Assembly (NCBI RefSeq): GCF_047511655.1
Contig: NC_133392.1
Coordinates: 161,500,542 to 161,564,541, forward strand
Length of the DNA: 64,000 bases
Direction: 5' to 3'
Source of the DNA: Castor canadensis
Lineage: Eukaryota > Chordata > Mammalia > Rodentia > Castoridae
Made by a program: the position numbers and the translations under genes
Shown here: positions 23,126-36,530 of the stretch, in pieces
Layout: each line of letters starts with the position of its first letter
Position numbering within the stretch: the stretch's first letter is position 1
Notes under the pieces: model-generated
What the model was told of the DNA's origin: nothing
The model's input: only the letters and a program-made list of their open reading frames with translations
Database searches by the model: none

Positions 23126-24529
23126 CAGCCCCTGCTCTGCACGGTGGAGTCTCACTCTGCTCCTCGTTCATCTTCATCGCGCTCAGCTTCCAGGCTACCG
23201 GCCTCCCATGCAGGCTGTACATCTATCTCCCTCACTAGGTCCCAGAAGCCAACCGACCTGGTCCTTCCTGATGCTGGCTCAGTCAGGAGTGCGTGCGGTG
23301 ACACCAAGGCCTTCTTTCACATGGGTGGCAGTACAGGATTGTAGCCCCCAGGTGGGCACCACCTCTTCTTCACAAATGGGGGTTCCACCAAGGTAACTAC
23401 TCTCCCTTTTTCTGCATCTCCTTCCCAGCTGCCTCTCAACCCAAAGCCTGGGCCAGTGCTCTGGGTCCTCCCTCCCCTCAGTACTCATGAGTACTGATCA
23501 GTAGGACCTGGTCAGTTCTAGGGTACCCCAGCCCATGGGGTGGCCATGGTCCCGCTGCACAGGGCTTTTCCAGTGAGCACCTGTGGTCACTGCCCAGCTC
23601 TCATGGGGAATCTCCAGCTGCTACTGCCCGGCACAGAGACTGCTGACCAGCCTCCACAGACTCATAGTACAAGAAAGGGAGCAAAAGTATCCCCACCCCA
23701 CCCCCACTCCACTCCCCACCATGCACAGGGTTTATGTGTGAAATGTCCTGGTCTAACTGGGGGAAAGAGGAGAAGGCTCTAGAAGCGTCCTCCTGCCTTC
23801 CCTGGGGCACTGGAATGAACGAGAGGGGCTGGTCCAGCCATACAGAGGAGGCCAGACCTCCCTGCACACTGCTCTTCCCAGGAGTCAAGCCCCTCCCTGC
23901 CTCCCCAAGTCTCCCTGTAACTGGGCCTGAGGATTTCACACTCTGGAGCCGGGATGGTGCTTGTTTTGGCTGGTCCAGTGCACACAGCCCATCCTCGCCG
24001 ACCCGGGTTGCATAACTGTGAGGTATCTGCTTACACTGGCTCCCGCCTTGCAGCATGGCCTGGGCAGCCAGTGGCGGGTGAGGCAGCCTCCCTGGGAGGC
24101 ACCCGGCCCCACCAGGCTTGGAGTGGGGTCTCTCCTGCCACCTGACCCTAGGGCAGCTGGCTGTGCCACATGGAGCCTCAGTCTCCAGGAGTCAGGAGCA
24201 GCCACCTCTGGCCAGAGTTGGCCCTCTTGGCCGTAGGCGGGTGAGGGGCTGCCTCCACCCGCTGATCACATCTCTCCCCAGTGTCAGCGTCATCACTGGC
24301 TCTGCCAGAGCATTGTGGGCCTCAGGTCAACCGACAACTGTGCAGGGGGAAGGAGCAGATCCAAGAAGTGGCTTGCTGGACACTCGTGTTGCCAGCCAGG
24401 CCCTGGAGGGCCCCTCAGGAGCAGTGCCCGGTTCCCTGACTCCTGTGAGCCCCCAGGCAGGGTTCAGCTGGCCCAGGTATGAAGATGTCCTAGGGCCCTG
24501 GACCCACACAATCCAGCATTTTTCTCCCT
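23126..24529. other. Intergenic, no gene recognised
   Basis: GC-rich unique sequence. The short frames on both strands are typical of GC-rich DNA. Confidence 0.45.
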
Positions 24530-24680
24530 TCGGTGGTTGCCGCCAAAAGGTGGGGCGAGAGAAACAGGAGATTTGAATAATGGGAGAAAATTATTATGTC
24601 TTCGTGTGAGCTGGAGCCCGGCCCCGTTCCCCATGGGTGTGATAACTGGAGATGTCTTACATTTCCCTGCTCTGAGCCAT

Positions 24681-24698
24681 AACAATGCCCGCATTGTT
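24681..24698. promoter_or_regulatory. Inverted SOX pair (SOXE dimer-type site)
   Basis: Perfect inverted repeat AACAATG-CCCG-CATTGTT: 7-bp arms, 4-bp spacer. Each arm fits the SOX consensus (A/T)(A/T)CAA(A/T)G. SOX8/9/10 are known to bind such head-to-head pairs cooperatively with short spacers. Occupancy is inference. Confidence 0.55.
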
Positions 24699-24710
24699 TC
24701 CAGGGCCGGG

Positions 24711-24733
24711 GTACTGTCACCAGATGACAGTAC
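24711..24733. promoter_or_regulatory. Inverted TALE (MEIS/TGIF-type) pair
   Basis: Perfect 9-bp inverted repeat GTACTGTCA / TGACAGTAC around a 5-bp spacer (ccaga). Each arm holds the MEIS/PKNOX/TGIF core TGACAG. It begins 13 bp after the SOX pair ends. Confidence 0.5.
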
Positions 24734-24870
24734 TCCAAACACACGACTACGCAGCATTGCGATGAGCACGCACAGCAAAACCACCGACATTTATAAGCAA
24801 GACGAAAGCTGTGGCTGGATCAGAAAGTAAACAAGGAGGAGGGAAATTGCCACTTGCTGCTGATGGCTTT

Positions 24871-26394
24871 GCACAAGTGGCCTGGTGACAGCTTGGCCCA
24901 CAGCTGGGACAGGGCCCAGCAGGAAGGAGTGTGGGCCCCGTGGCAGGCATGTCTCATGGGGTACAGAGGCTCCCAGTTTTAGCAGGACTGTGAGGCTGGA
25001 ACTGGCTCAGGTTCTTTACCTAGGTGAGAGGCTGTAGCTGAGGGGTATGGGACTTGCTTCAGGAGGCTGCCTCCTGGATGAGAACAGGCCTGATGGCCAG
25101 AGCCTGTCCTGAGGAAACAAAGCAGGACAGTCTTCCAGGAAGGTTGGGTTCCCACTTTGGAGTTAGAGGGTAGGGCCACCTGAGTTCCCCTCCCCAAGAA
25201 GGGGGTACTGCACAGGAGTAAGCCTACTGGCCAGCTTAGCATCAAAGGACCAGTTGGCCCCAGAAGAACTCAGCTTCTGGAAGGAATCCCTTAGGAGGGA
25301 GATGGAAAGTGCCATCTCTCAGGTGTTTGCCAAGTCCCCACTCCACCCCCCCCAACCAGGGCCAGGAGTTCTATCTACAGCCAAGTTCACCTATGCCTCT
25401 GAAAAGGCGGAAGCCACCCCTGAGTCAGAGTAGAGTGGGCAAGGGTGGCCAGGACAGATTGCCCAGGGGAGGGGTCCTGGCCTTGCACACTGAGCACTGG
25501 GCTGTCCTCCCAGTGGCCTGGGATCCGCCAGCAGCCCTGTGTTCTTGTCTGTGTTGGGTTACGAGCACCAGTCTGAACTCTTAAGCATCCACAAATCCCC
25601 TCTCTTATGGAAGTGGATGTGCTGAATATTTAAACTGAGAACAGTTGTGCGTCACGTGTTCACAAGACTCCTGAGCTGGCACAAGGGGACTCAGATCCTA
25701 GCAGTCTCCAAGAGGCCCAGCCCTGTCTCACTGTCCTGTGGGTGGTGAACAGAATGCACTGAGTGCTATTTCCACATTTGAGAAAGGAGTCAAGGAGATA
25801 CAGGTGTAGATTTATGACCCAGCCAGAGGTCTTCCCTGGCTTGTGGGTATCCCAGGAGCCCCATCCCCTGGCTGGGGGCTGCCCTGGAACTGGCCCTAGC
25901 TCTACTTGGGGAAGGACAGGGTGGTGAAGGACAGGAAGCCCACTCTGCTGGCTTTCTTCATGGATAGGGAGCTGTCACCTGTACATATAGCCCCTCTGCC
26001 TTGGGGAGGATTCCATTCGGGGTTTCAAGTTTCAGGGAGAAGCCATGAGGGGCTGGGGTCCAGGGCCAGAACAGTGCCTTGCTGCCCATAGTACCCAAAA
26101 GGACACCATCTTGTCCTCACAGGTGTGTGGACTCTGCAACACCTAGTGCACCCCCATTTCATGGGATGGGGGCAAAAGACCAAGTGAGGGTTTAAACTGG
26201 ATGCAAGGCTTAAAACTTCTGCTCTGCACTTCCTGGGGGTCTCAGGTCTGCCACCCGCAGAGCCAGCAGCCCTGTGTGCTGGCTTCCTGTCTCACTGCTC
26301 CTCCCTGGCTTGGCAGCTCTTCTGCTTCCTTGGGAACCACAGCACACAGCTCCATGCCTGGATCTGGTAGGCCACCCACCAGCATTTGTGGTAT
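24871..26394. other. Intergenic, no gene recognised
   Basis: GC-rich unique sequence. A small AT-richer patch at about 25600-25660 (gctgaatatttaaactg, then a CACGTG word at 25653-25658) is noted without interpretation. Confidence 0.45.
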
Positions 26395-26720
26395 GAATGG
26401 GTGAGTGAGTGAATGAGAGTGTGGGTGAGTGAGTGAACGGGTGGGTGGGTGAGTGAGCGAGTGAATGAGTGGGTGGGTGAGTGAGTGGGTGAATGAGTGG
26501 GTGGGTGAATGAGCAGATGGGTGAATGAGTGAGGGGGTGTATGAGTGAATGAGTGAGTGAGTGAGTGTGTGAGTGAGTGAGTGAGCAAATGAGTGAATGT
26601 GTGTGTGAGAGGGAATATATGAACAAGTGTGAACGTGAATGTGTGACTTAGTGCATGAGTGAGTGAATGAATCAGAAGCGAATGAGAGAATGAATGAGTG
26701 AATGAGTGAATCAGCAAGTT
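26395..26720. repeat. (GTGA/GAAT)n tetranucleotide array
   Basis: About 325 bp of gtga, gagt, gaat and gggt words, purer in the first 200 bp and decaying into gaa-rich text. It keeps minus-strand frames open (SLTHSLTHSFTH-like peptides), which are artefacts. Confidence 0.93.
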
Positions 26721-28120
26721 AATGGATGAGAAAGAGAAAGAATGAGAGACTAAAAAGAGAGAGAACAAGCAAGGGAGTGAACAACAAATGGGTGCCTCAG
26801 GGACTAGGCTTCTCAGCCCGGGGAGTCTGGGAAGATGCCAATCCAAGTGGTGGGGGTTTTGGGGTGAAAGTGACAGGTGGCCATCCCAGAGTTACTGACA
26901 TACACAGTATGGTACCAAGGGTGATCGCCAAAACCTATGGAAAGCCATACACTCAAAAACACTACAAATAGTAGTGTTTAAAAATTCTTTAAAAATTCTC
27001 ATTATGCACAGGAAGTCAGGAAAAGAGAGGCAGGAATGAGAAAGAGAAAATCGAACTGCAGACCTAATCCATGACACAGCAATTGCCCTGAGTACACAGT
27101 CTGACTATACCAATGAAAACACCGAGATGGAAAGTGGATTGTACAATGACCCAAGGTAGCTTCAGTTCCACCCTAGGCTCACTTCAGACATGACATAGAT
27201 TGAAAGTAAAATGAGGCAAAAATAAGTGCTGTGTAAATTAGCACTCAGTTTTAGATGACTGCATTTATTTCAGTATGGCTGAGTTTTTTTTAAACATAAT
27301 CCTTTCGGTTTTATATTTTCTTCACTTTCCCCCACATCGTCTTTCGTTCACTGCTATCCCATCAGCCAGGTGAATCACTCACGGCATGTACCCTTCCTTC
27401 CCGATCTCAATGGTGGGGACCCTTCCTCCTGATCTCTCTCAGTGTAAAAGCACCTGCACCTGTGTGTGTGCCTGGACATGTTCATCTAAATACCTACTCT
27501 GGAGACTAGGTGAGGAGAGAGAATCGTATAAGGACTTCTCTGTCTTTTCCAGTTCTCCCTCAGTAATACTTTAGGAGATTTCCATCAAATCTATGCAGAA
27601 AAATTCCCTCCATGAATAAATTATTCAATCCCAAATTTAATAATGACCATTCACTTTGTTTTCAGTATTTTGTCCCCAAACTGATTCTATAAACATCCTT
27701 GAAAGTAGAAACAAACAAAAATCACAATCACCAAGTAGAGGTGTTGAGAGAACCCTAAACAGTGGTGGGTTTTGCTCCCTGCCGACCCTGTCTGTCCAGG
27801 TCAGTGTCCCTATTCTGGGTAGCCGCCTGGCTCCATCACAGCAAAGAAGAACCCACCCACGAGAGGGTTCACAGAGCCCCAGGACAGGACGGCATTTCTG
27901 TCTGTCCCTCCCAGCTGACCCATCTCAGAACCACCTGACTCCCTTCTTTGAAAGGTAGCTTGCAGTCCTGCAGCCTTTGCTTTCAGAACAACTCAGAAGG
28001 ACAACACAACCTCACTCACAACCTGGGGCTCTCTTGAGAGGGAGGGCAGAGCAGAACCACTTAACAGATCCAACCCCAGGGTCAGAAAAGACTCTGCTGT
28101 CACTGAGAATGACCCCAGCA
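26721..28120. other. Intergenic, 3' side of ACTRT2
   Basis: Mixed sequence, AT-rich from about 26900 to 27330 and from about 27560 to 27670. Part of it may be an old LINE, but I cannot support a family. No gene signal. Confidence 0.4.
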
Positions 28121-28148
28121 CATGACCAAATTCTCCATTGTTTTGTCT

Positions 28149-28154
28149 TTTATT
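28149..28154 (-). terminator. ACTRT2: ACTRT2 poly(A) signal AATAAA
   Basis: TTTATT on the plus strand reads AATAAA on the gene's strand, 88 bases past the stop codon. A GT-rich stretch (tttggtcatgtgctgggg on the minus strand) follows within 30 bases. Cleavage would fall at roughly 28125-28135, giving a short 3' UTR of about 110 nt. Confidence 0.75.
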
Positions 28155-28241
28155 GAATGTCCTGTTGAAGCCGTAGGTCAGCTCACCTCCCACATGTGCC
28201 CCTACAAGTGATGCCATGGACCCCAGTGACACTGTGGATCC

Positions 28242-29530
<1,289 letters not shown>

Positions 29531-30247
29531 CTCCATCCTCCACTGTGGCCAGCTCTTCTCCCAGGGGGCCCCAGCCCACAGTGGCTTTTCAGGGATGACT
29601 GTCCCATAGGTAACAATCCTGTCAAGGCAACAATTGTCCTCCTGGGGGCGGGGCTCTGAGTCCCTGTGCTCCCTACAGGGTGAGACACTAAGGGGAGGAA
29701 GGCAAGCTGAGTCCTGGGCAGTGTGGACAAGGCTGAGGACCTCACCTCAGAGCAGTGTACTCTGGTGTCCCTGTCCTGCCTGGCACCTGAACCACGGTGT
29801 GTAGAACAGCAAAGAACATTTCCCTTTGCCCTGGGGATTAACCGAGCCCAGGTTGGAAGGGTGACATTCACCACCAGCAGGCACTCAGAACATTCTTTTT
29901 GAATGGACTCCTCCAGGAAACCCTTGGTGATTTCCCCTCCCTCTATCCCATTGACTCTTGCTCTCTGTCCCACAGGGTGGATGCTAAGCAAAGTCAGCCT
30001 GTTAAATCTGTCCAGGTACTCATGTCCTCGCTCTGGCCTAGGTCAGGGCCTCTTGTTTAAAGACTCTGAGTGCTGGCACAGAGAAACATCCAGTGGCCCA
30101 CAGCGTCAGAACCCAAGGACTCATGAAGGCATGACCCCATTGGATCTGGGGGCAACTGTGTGTCTAGAGTCCTGGTACTTTTGGCCAAGTCTACTGAGAC
30201 ACATTCAGGAATGACCGAGCATTAAGGGTTGAGGCTCAAGGGCTAGG
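29531..30247. other. Intergenic, 5' side of ACTRT2
   Basis: GC-rich unique sequence. No 5' exon could be supported. Confidence 0.45.
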
Positions 30248-30475
30248 ACAGAGCTGGGAACCGGCACTCACACCTGTAATCCTAGCTATTAGGGAAGTTG
30301 AGATCAGGAGGATTGCGGTTCGAGGCCATCCTGGGTAAATACTCCACAAAACCCCATCTCTAAAACTAGCCAGAGAAAAATGGACTAGAGGTGTGGCTCA
30401 AGTGATAGAGTGCCTACTTTGTAAGTGCAAAGCCCTGAGTTCAAACCCCAGGCCCACCAAAAAAAAAAAAAAACA
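30248..30475 (+). repeat. Fused B1-like + tRNA-like SINE, near full length
   Basis: B1-like half: 'actcacacctgtaatcctag', 'gagatcaggaggattgcggt', 'gaggccatcctgggtaaata'. tRNA-like half: 'gtggctcaagtgatagagtg' and 'gagttcaaaccccaggccca', then a poly-A run at about 30460-30473. Confidence 0.9.
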
Positions 30476-32954
30476 AGGACAGCAAGGTGGCTCTGGGGCC
30501 AGAGTGGTGGCGCCCCCTCTGGGCTCCTTGAGGAACCACAGCTGCAGTGCTCACCAGGCACTGGGACCTTTCAGCTTGGGAAGAAAGTGGAGGGATTAAG
30601 CCTGGGCACAGCCCTGCTTGTTTCTCCAGTGTAGAGGTGGCCTTGGAGATGTGGCTTATCTGAGAGTTCCCCTACCATCAAGTGCAAAGTCACTCTCCAA
30701 GCCAGCTCTTCCCCCATCTGGAAAGTTCTGTCAGAGGACAACCTCCTAGGCCAGGTCCCTCCCAGAGCCTCTGGGCTCCTTATGTCAGTGGTTCACTCTA
30801 TGTCTTGCGAATCCTTCTAACTCGTCAGTAGGCACTGGTAAGGCAACCGTCACAGAGCTGTGATGTGTAGATGTGCAGTGTAGACATAGGTGATGTAAAC
30901 GTAGGCGGATGTGTGTTATGACTGGTGGTGTAGACTTGTGCTGAAAATGTGTGGCACTGACATAAAGACTAAGATCTCTATTTCTCTGTAAACCGTGTCC
31001 ATCCATGCCTAGCTGCATTGCTACCTGCAGAACCCCACTGGGTGTTGTCTCAGCCCCCAGGCTCACTGTGGTGATGATACTGGCCAGGCAAACGTGGTAT
31101 ATCATCATCAACCATAGTTGGCCAGAGAGGCTGGGCGGGTGTGGGGGGGGCAGCACCAAGGTACACACACCTGTGGTACTCAGGGCAGGCCCTTCACAAC
31201 CCACAGACCCAGGCCCTGGATCAGGAGGCCCCCACAGAGGTGGCTGACAACTGACACTGACGCCTGCCTGTGTCCTGCTGAATATCGTCTTGTGGGCACC
31301 GGGGCCTGACACCCATAGCTCTCCAGGAGGCACAGAGAGAGTCCTGAGGATGTAGATGTCTTCTGGATGGCACCCCTTTCAGGCAGCAAGTGTAGATAGA
31401 GGCCATCCCCTATTTGAGCTCCATCTACTGGCGGTGGATTGGGGTGTCCCTGGCTGTGAAGCTAAGTGGTTCCATGATGTCTTCCTCCTCAGGATAGAGT
31501 AGCTGCCCTGCAGGAAAGCTCTGGAATGCCCCACCTGACCAGATGGCAAGCAGTAGTCCTAGAAGGTAGGGCAACCAGAGCGAACCTGTCTCTGTTGTCC
31601 TTAAAAGGCCTGGTTAGTGTGGCCTGCATGGCCACTTTCATGGCCAGTCTCTGAAGTCTTCAGACAAGGGCTGTGCAGAGGGCCAAGGGCCACCTCAGTC
31701 AGCACACCTGCTGGGCCCAGGCTCAGCACCCAGCCTGTGTTGGTGGGTGTGGCTCAGTGGCACCAAGCTGACCCAGTAGAATGGTGGGGGCCTTTCAGGG
31801 ACAACATGCTCTGCCTGGGCTGTGCCCTTCTTGTCCTTTGCCCAGCAAAACAGACTTGGCCTTGGAAGGGACGCCAGTGTTCATGACAACTGAGAGGCCT
31901 CTGTCGTCTACACAGTCTGTCAAGGCCATCCATATGTGCTGTGAGGCTGCTAAGACTTGGGGCCCAACACTTTGGGGGGGTGTCCCTGTATGCTGCTGTA
32001 GGGGAGGGGTGGTAGGCAGAGGGCTGTGTCGTGGGGTTCCAGGCTGCTCACATCACAGGGCTGTGTGCTTGCCTCACAGGCATGGCTAGAATCTTCTCAT
32101 TGTTGCCCAACATTGAGTCAAGAAGGATGTGTGCTGGAGGTTTCTAGGTTTAGCTTGAACATGGCCCATAGTGGGGGATGACAAGACAATGCCAGACTCA
32201 CAGGGCTCTTGGGTCAGGGCACATGGTGTGTCCTGGTGGTCCTGAGATGGCTGGAGTTTGGGGGCATTTGTGGGAAAGACAGGGAGAAAAAGTTTACGCC
32301 CATCCTGGCTACGCAGGATAGACATGACCACTGGAATGCTACACTCCCCACAAAGTGGCCCTGGGTAGTGGCCACCTGGGAAAGAAACTCACAGCCAAGG
32401 ATGGACCTTTTGAGGCACCAAATGGGACTCTTGTACATCAGGAACAAGGACAGTTCCCTGAGCCATTTCTAGGTTTGCTGTCAGAGCTCAGAGCCTGCAG
32501 AGTAAGGCCAGCATACAGTCTCCTACCAGCAAAGCTTCTTCCTGACCACTAGTGTCTGACTGATTGACTGTGCACTGCATGGTCAGAGGCCAGGAAGCAG
32601 GAATGACCCTGAAGACCCCACCATTGAGAAGCTATGGACGTCCCCTGAGAGTAACGCCATCTGGTCAGTGAGAACACCAAGTAGGTTTATGAGCCACAGC
32701 CGACGTGATGTTGGGCTGGTTTTGAAGTCCCCTGGGGCAGAAATTCCACCCCATGGTTCTCAGGTGCTGGAAGTCCCCAGCCCTCTTTGGAGTTCTTCAT
32801 GTGAAACATGGTCCTCCATCTCAGAAATGCCCCAGCCCTCTGACTCCGAGGTCTGTGTCTAGGAAGAGCCACTTGCACCTAAGCACTGCTGAGACCTGCT
32901 AGGGTCCTTGTCCCTGTAGGGATGTGATGTAGAGGGACAAACACTTGGTAGCTG
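30476..32954. other. Intergenic, no gene recognised
   Basis: Unique GC-rich sequence. Minor points: a degenerate tgtgatgtgtagatgtg-like stretch near 30860-30920 and a G-run at 31143-31150. No gene signal. Confidence 0.45.
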
Positions 32955-33125
32955 GCCAGATGTGTAGTTTTAAGGAAGAGGATTTACCATTAACACAGGG
33001 ACCTCTCCTTTCCCAGCTCCAATTAGAAGCCTCCCAAGTCTGCCTGCCCCCGCTTTGAGCAGGCCAAGCCTCATAAATCGCCTGAACAAGTTTATGGGCG
33101 AACTGGCTGTAATTCCATCCCCCTC
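32955..33125. promoter_or_regulatory. Candidate conserved noncoding element
   Basis: A compact stretch with homeodomain-like words CTCCAATTAGAAG (near 33018), CCTCATAAATCGCC (CDX/HOX-like, near 33068), AAGTTTATGGGCG (near 33088) and GGCTGTAATTCC (near 33105), and no repeat signature. Confidence 0.33.
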
Positions 33126-33794
33126 AGCAGGCAGGGCGCACCACCATCCTCCTGGAGGGCCACCGCTTCCGTCCTGTCCAGGAGGGTACGCTCTTATTTC
33201 TGCTCCAATGCTTGTGCCCAGAAACGATCCCCTCCTGCTCCCACACATTCCCCACCTCCAACTCCCCTGGAGAAGCCCCAAGGCCATGGTGGGAGTTGAA
33301 CAGGTCCTTGGCCCTGTGAGAAGGTACCAGGTGTTTAGATTTGGGAGTGGGGAAACCCTTGCTTTCCCCTGGTCTGGCTTGGAGTGCCTGGGCCTCCCAA
33401 ACCCTGAGACGGGTCTCTCTGTCTATTCTATCATTCCTGGTTCCATCTGTCACTGGTGCCCAAAACTTTAGTCAATTAGTGACCAACAGACTGGGCTCAT
33501 TAGTGCTGGCCAACATCTGGTGGCCAGACCCTCCTGCTGAGGGGCTGGTCCACATGTTAGCTGTCTTTAGGAGCAGGGTGTCCCTGCAGATGACAGGGTG
33601 TGCACTGTCCTCACAAGACAGAGATTAAGGTGCATGTCTGAGAGGGGCTGGTGGGGAGTCTCAGGCCACAATAGTTGCAGGATGCTGCTGGTGATGACTG
33701 CTCTTCCAACTCTTTGCCCTGGTCACTTTCAGAGGAACCAAAGCCCTGAGCATGCTTCTTGGCAGCTAAGCCCTTTTGAGATGGAGTTTGTATC
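33126..33794. other. Intergenic, no gene recognised
   Basis: Unique sequence leading to the tetranucleotide array. Nothing identifiable. Confidence 0.45.
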
Positions 33795-34595
33795 ATTCAT
33801 CTACTTACCCTTCCGTCCACCCACTCACCTATCCATCCACCCATTCACCCACCCATCCATCTATCCACCCACCCATCCATCCACCCACCCACCCATCCAC
33901 CCACCCACCCACCCATCCATCCACCCACCCACCCATCCATCCACCCACCCACCCACCCATCCATCCATCCACCCACCCACCCATCCATCCACCCACCCAT
34001 CCATCCATCTACCCACCCATCCATCCATCCACCCAACCACCCACCCATCCACCTACTCACCTATCCATCCATCCATTCACCCACCCATCCATCTATCCAC
34101 CCAACCATCCATCCACCCACCCATCCATCCACCCACCCACCCACCCATCCATCCATCCATCCATCCACCCACCCACCCATCCACCCACCCATCCATCCAT
34201 CCATCTACCCACCCATCCATCCATCCACCCAACCACCCACCCATCCACCTACTCACCTATCCATCCATCCATTCACCCACCCATCCATCCACCCACCCAT
34301 CCATCCACCCATCCATCCATCCACCCATCCATCCATCCATCCATCCATCCATCCTCTATCATTCAAATACTCATCTTTCCATCTATTCACTCATGCGTCA
34401 TCCACCCATCTTTCCATCCATCCTTCACCCATCCTTTCCTTTCTACCTCTTTCCCTCTATTCATCTTTCCATCTACCCATAAATCTATTCATCTATCTAT
34501 TCATCTGACCATCCATTCAACTATATCCATCTGTCCATTTCCAGCCATTCATTCCTTTCCCTCTTCCTTCCTCCTCCCTCCCTCCCTCCCTCAGT
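33795..34595. repeat. (CCAT/CCAC)n array with internal duplication
   Basis: The core 33815-34354 is nearly pure ccat/ccac words. It decays through catc/tttcc words to a (ccct)n edge at about 34593. Landmark interruptions recur exactly 196 bp apart: acccaaccac at 34031 and 34227, ctactcac at 34053 and 34249. The block of about 100 bp around them has therefore been copied as a unit. The array encodes long PTHPSIHP-type frames that are not genes. Confidence 0.95.
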
Positions 34596-35738
34596 AGCTG
34601 AAGCAAGCATTCCCTCTTTCGTCTCCCTCTTTCTTGGTAAACTTCAGGCTTCAGCAGTCCTCACACTTGCCAGCCCAGCACTCAAGACCCTTCCCTGCTC
34701 TGATACCCTTTAGCACGTAGGATCAGAGATGACCCTTAGGCTGCACTTTCTCAGTCCCCTGAGGCTGGCTCCATGATCTGGCCTGGATGGAGCAGGCCTG
34801 CTGTTCTGCCCTAGCCCACCAGCCTCCACGGACTAGAGGACTCTGCACAGGCCAACACACTCCACGGAGCCAAAGAAACCCTCAGTGAAGCCATCCATAT
34901 TTCTTGTGTGGCACTGTGGAGGCTCCCATAGGTAGACAAAGGAGATAGGCCATTTTGGGAGAAGCAGTCGGAGGCCACCCACCCCTCCTTTGCCATTTGT
35001 CTCCCACCTCATGGAACCTGTTCCAGCCAGACAGTCTTGATCCTCCATGAAAGGCCAAGTCCACTCAGTTCCCACCCTCCTGGCGCTTGCATCCCTAGAG
35101 TGAAGGCAGGGCTGCTGACTCCCTACAGAGGCATCCTGTGGTGACTGTGCCATCTTGCTTCCCTGTCCCCTGTGTATTACCAGCATTCCCCCTGGGGACA
35201 TTCAGGCAGCCTAGTGTTCGGGGGTCCACATAGCATGGACAGGCAAAACAGGACCTGCGGACACTCAGCAACCTGTGTAGACTGAGTCCAGGAGCACCTG
35301 TTACTGCAGGAGTGGGGGACTGCTTTGCAGCCAGTTTCCTGTACCCAGACCCCTCCAATACTTCCCTGTGCTTTTAGTCTCTGAGTCAATGGTCCCCTCC
35401 TGTCCACTTTGTGTGAGATGGCCATTGCGCCTCATTCCTCAGAGCCTCCTGCCTCTGTGGCCAGGAGATTTAAAGGTCCCAGATTCTGAATGCCAACAAG
35501 ACAGGGCCAGATGGCAGCTGACTCCAGGGTTCTGTGACTTGGGCTACCTCACTGCCACAGGCTGGAAATGCAGCCCCCCAGGATCGCCTCCCTTGTGGGG
35601 GTGTTAGGAGGTCTCAGCTGTCAGAATGGACTGACCTCAAAACCCCAGTCCACATCCCAGCATTGCCATCCACAGCCCACCCCAGTGTGAGTGGCACAGC
35701 TCCAGTGGCCCAGAGCCCTGGATGTTGCTTCCAGGAAT
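34596..35738. other. Intergenic, no gene recognised
   Basis: GC-rich unique sequence. No feature supported. Confidence 0.45.
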
Positions 35739-36003
35739 AAGGGTATCTCAGCCAGCTCAAGTTGCTGCACTAAATAGCACAACTGGGGGCGACCTTAAAC
35801 CACATTTACTTCTCACAGACTGGAGGCTGATCTTCAGGTTCAGGTACCAGAATGGTGTGGTCCTGGAAAGGCCCTCTTCCTTCTGTGTCTCTCCCCCTTC
35901 CCTAAGGACACCAATGCCATCTTGGGGCCCCACCTCACCTAACTCTAATTACTTCTCAGAGTCCCACTATTGCATTGAGGATGGGCCTCAGTGTTTGAAT
36001 TGA
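35739..36003 (-). repeat. MaLR (MST-like) LTR, antisense
   Basis: 'caagttgctgcactaaatag', 'ccacatttacttctcacaga', 'ctggaggctgatcttcaggt' and 'ggccccacctcacctaactc' follow the antisense MST/THE1 LTR order. Confidence 0.65.
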
Positions 36004-36530
36004 TAGAGTACGCAGACATTCAGGCCAGAGGAGCTGGCCTCTCCACCCTAGAAGCAGGGACTCATGGAGCATGGTTCCCTAGCCAGGTTCACCAGGAGAC
36101 AGGCCTGGCTGTGGCATGTCATTTCCACTGCAGGGACTCAGAGACTAACTGTAGGGTGAGGGGGAGATGTGTCTGACCCTGGGCATAGTGGAGGAAGACA
36201 AAGAGCCCAGAAACAGAGAGCTGCCAGGCACCTCTGCCCAGGAGGGAGGGAGGCAGAAGAGTAGGGTAGGATAGCCTGGGGCTTGGTTGGCCTCCAGGAC
36301 ACAGGGCTGGTTATGCAGGAAGCTGCCTTACTCTGCCGATTCTGTTGCTCACCTGTCCCCAGTTCTGCATGGAGTTCTGGTTGGAGGGAGCCCTGGCCAC
36401 AGAGGGCCTCTTTGATGTCCTCTTTCCCCTCCCCAGTATCTGACACCCTGTTTTGGGGGGGAGGATGGGTCAGCTGCTCTTTCCTTTCTAGGTGCCATAA
36501 AAACTCCTAGGAGGGAGGACCGAGCTTTAA
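36004..36530. other. Intergenic, no gene recognised
   Basis: GC-rich unique sequence between two antisense MaLR relics. Confidence 0.4.

Larger units (their letters stand above)
24530..24870. promoter_or_regulatory. Candidate enhancer-like element with two palindromes
   Basis: A compact segment with no repeat signature and with unusually 'clean' transcription-factor words: AATAATGGGAGAAAATTATTATG near 24576 (in two halves), GTGATAACTGG near 24638, an inverted SOX pair at 24681-24698, an inverted TGACAG pair at 24711-24733, ACATTTATAAGC near 24788, and AAAGTAAACAAGG (FOX-like) near 24825. It lies about 3.4 kb beyond the ACTRT2 3' end, on the presumed PRDM16 side. It is the strongest candidate regulatory element in the window on motif grammar; conservation is untested. 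Confidence 0.5.

Noticed and set aside
26210-26846. 138- and 184-codon minus-strand frames (SLTHSLTHSFTH)
   Set aside because: Product of the GAGT array.
33598-34597. 294- and 273-codon plus-strand frames rich in PTHPSIHP
   Set aside because: They lie almost wholly in the CCAT array; a tetranucleotide repeat without stop words stays open by chance in several frames.
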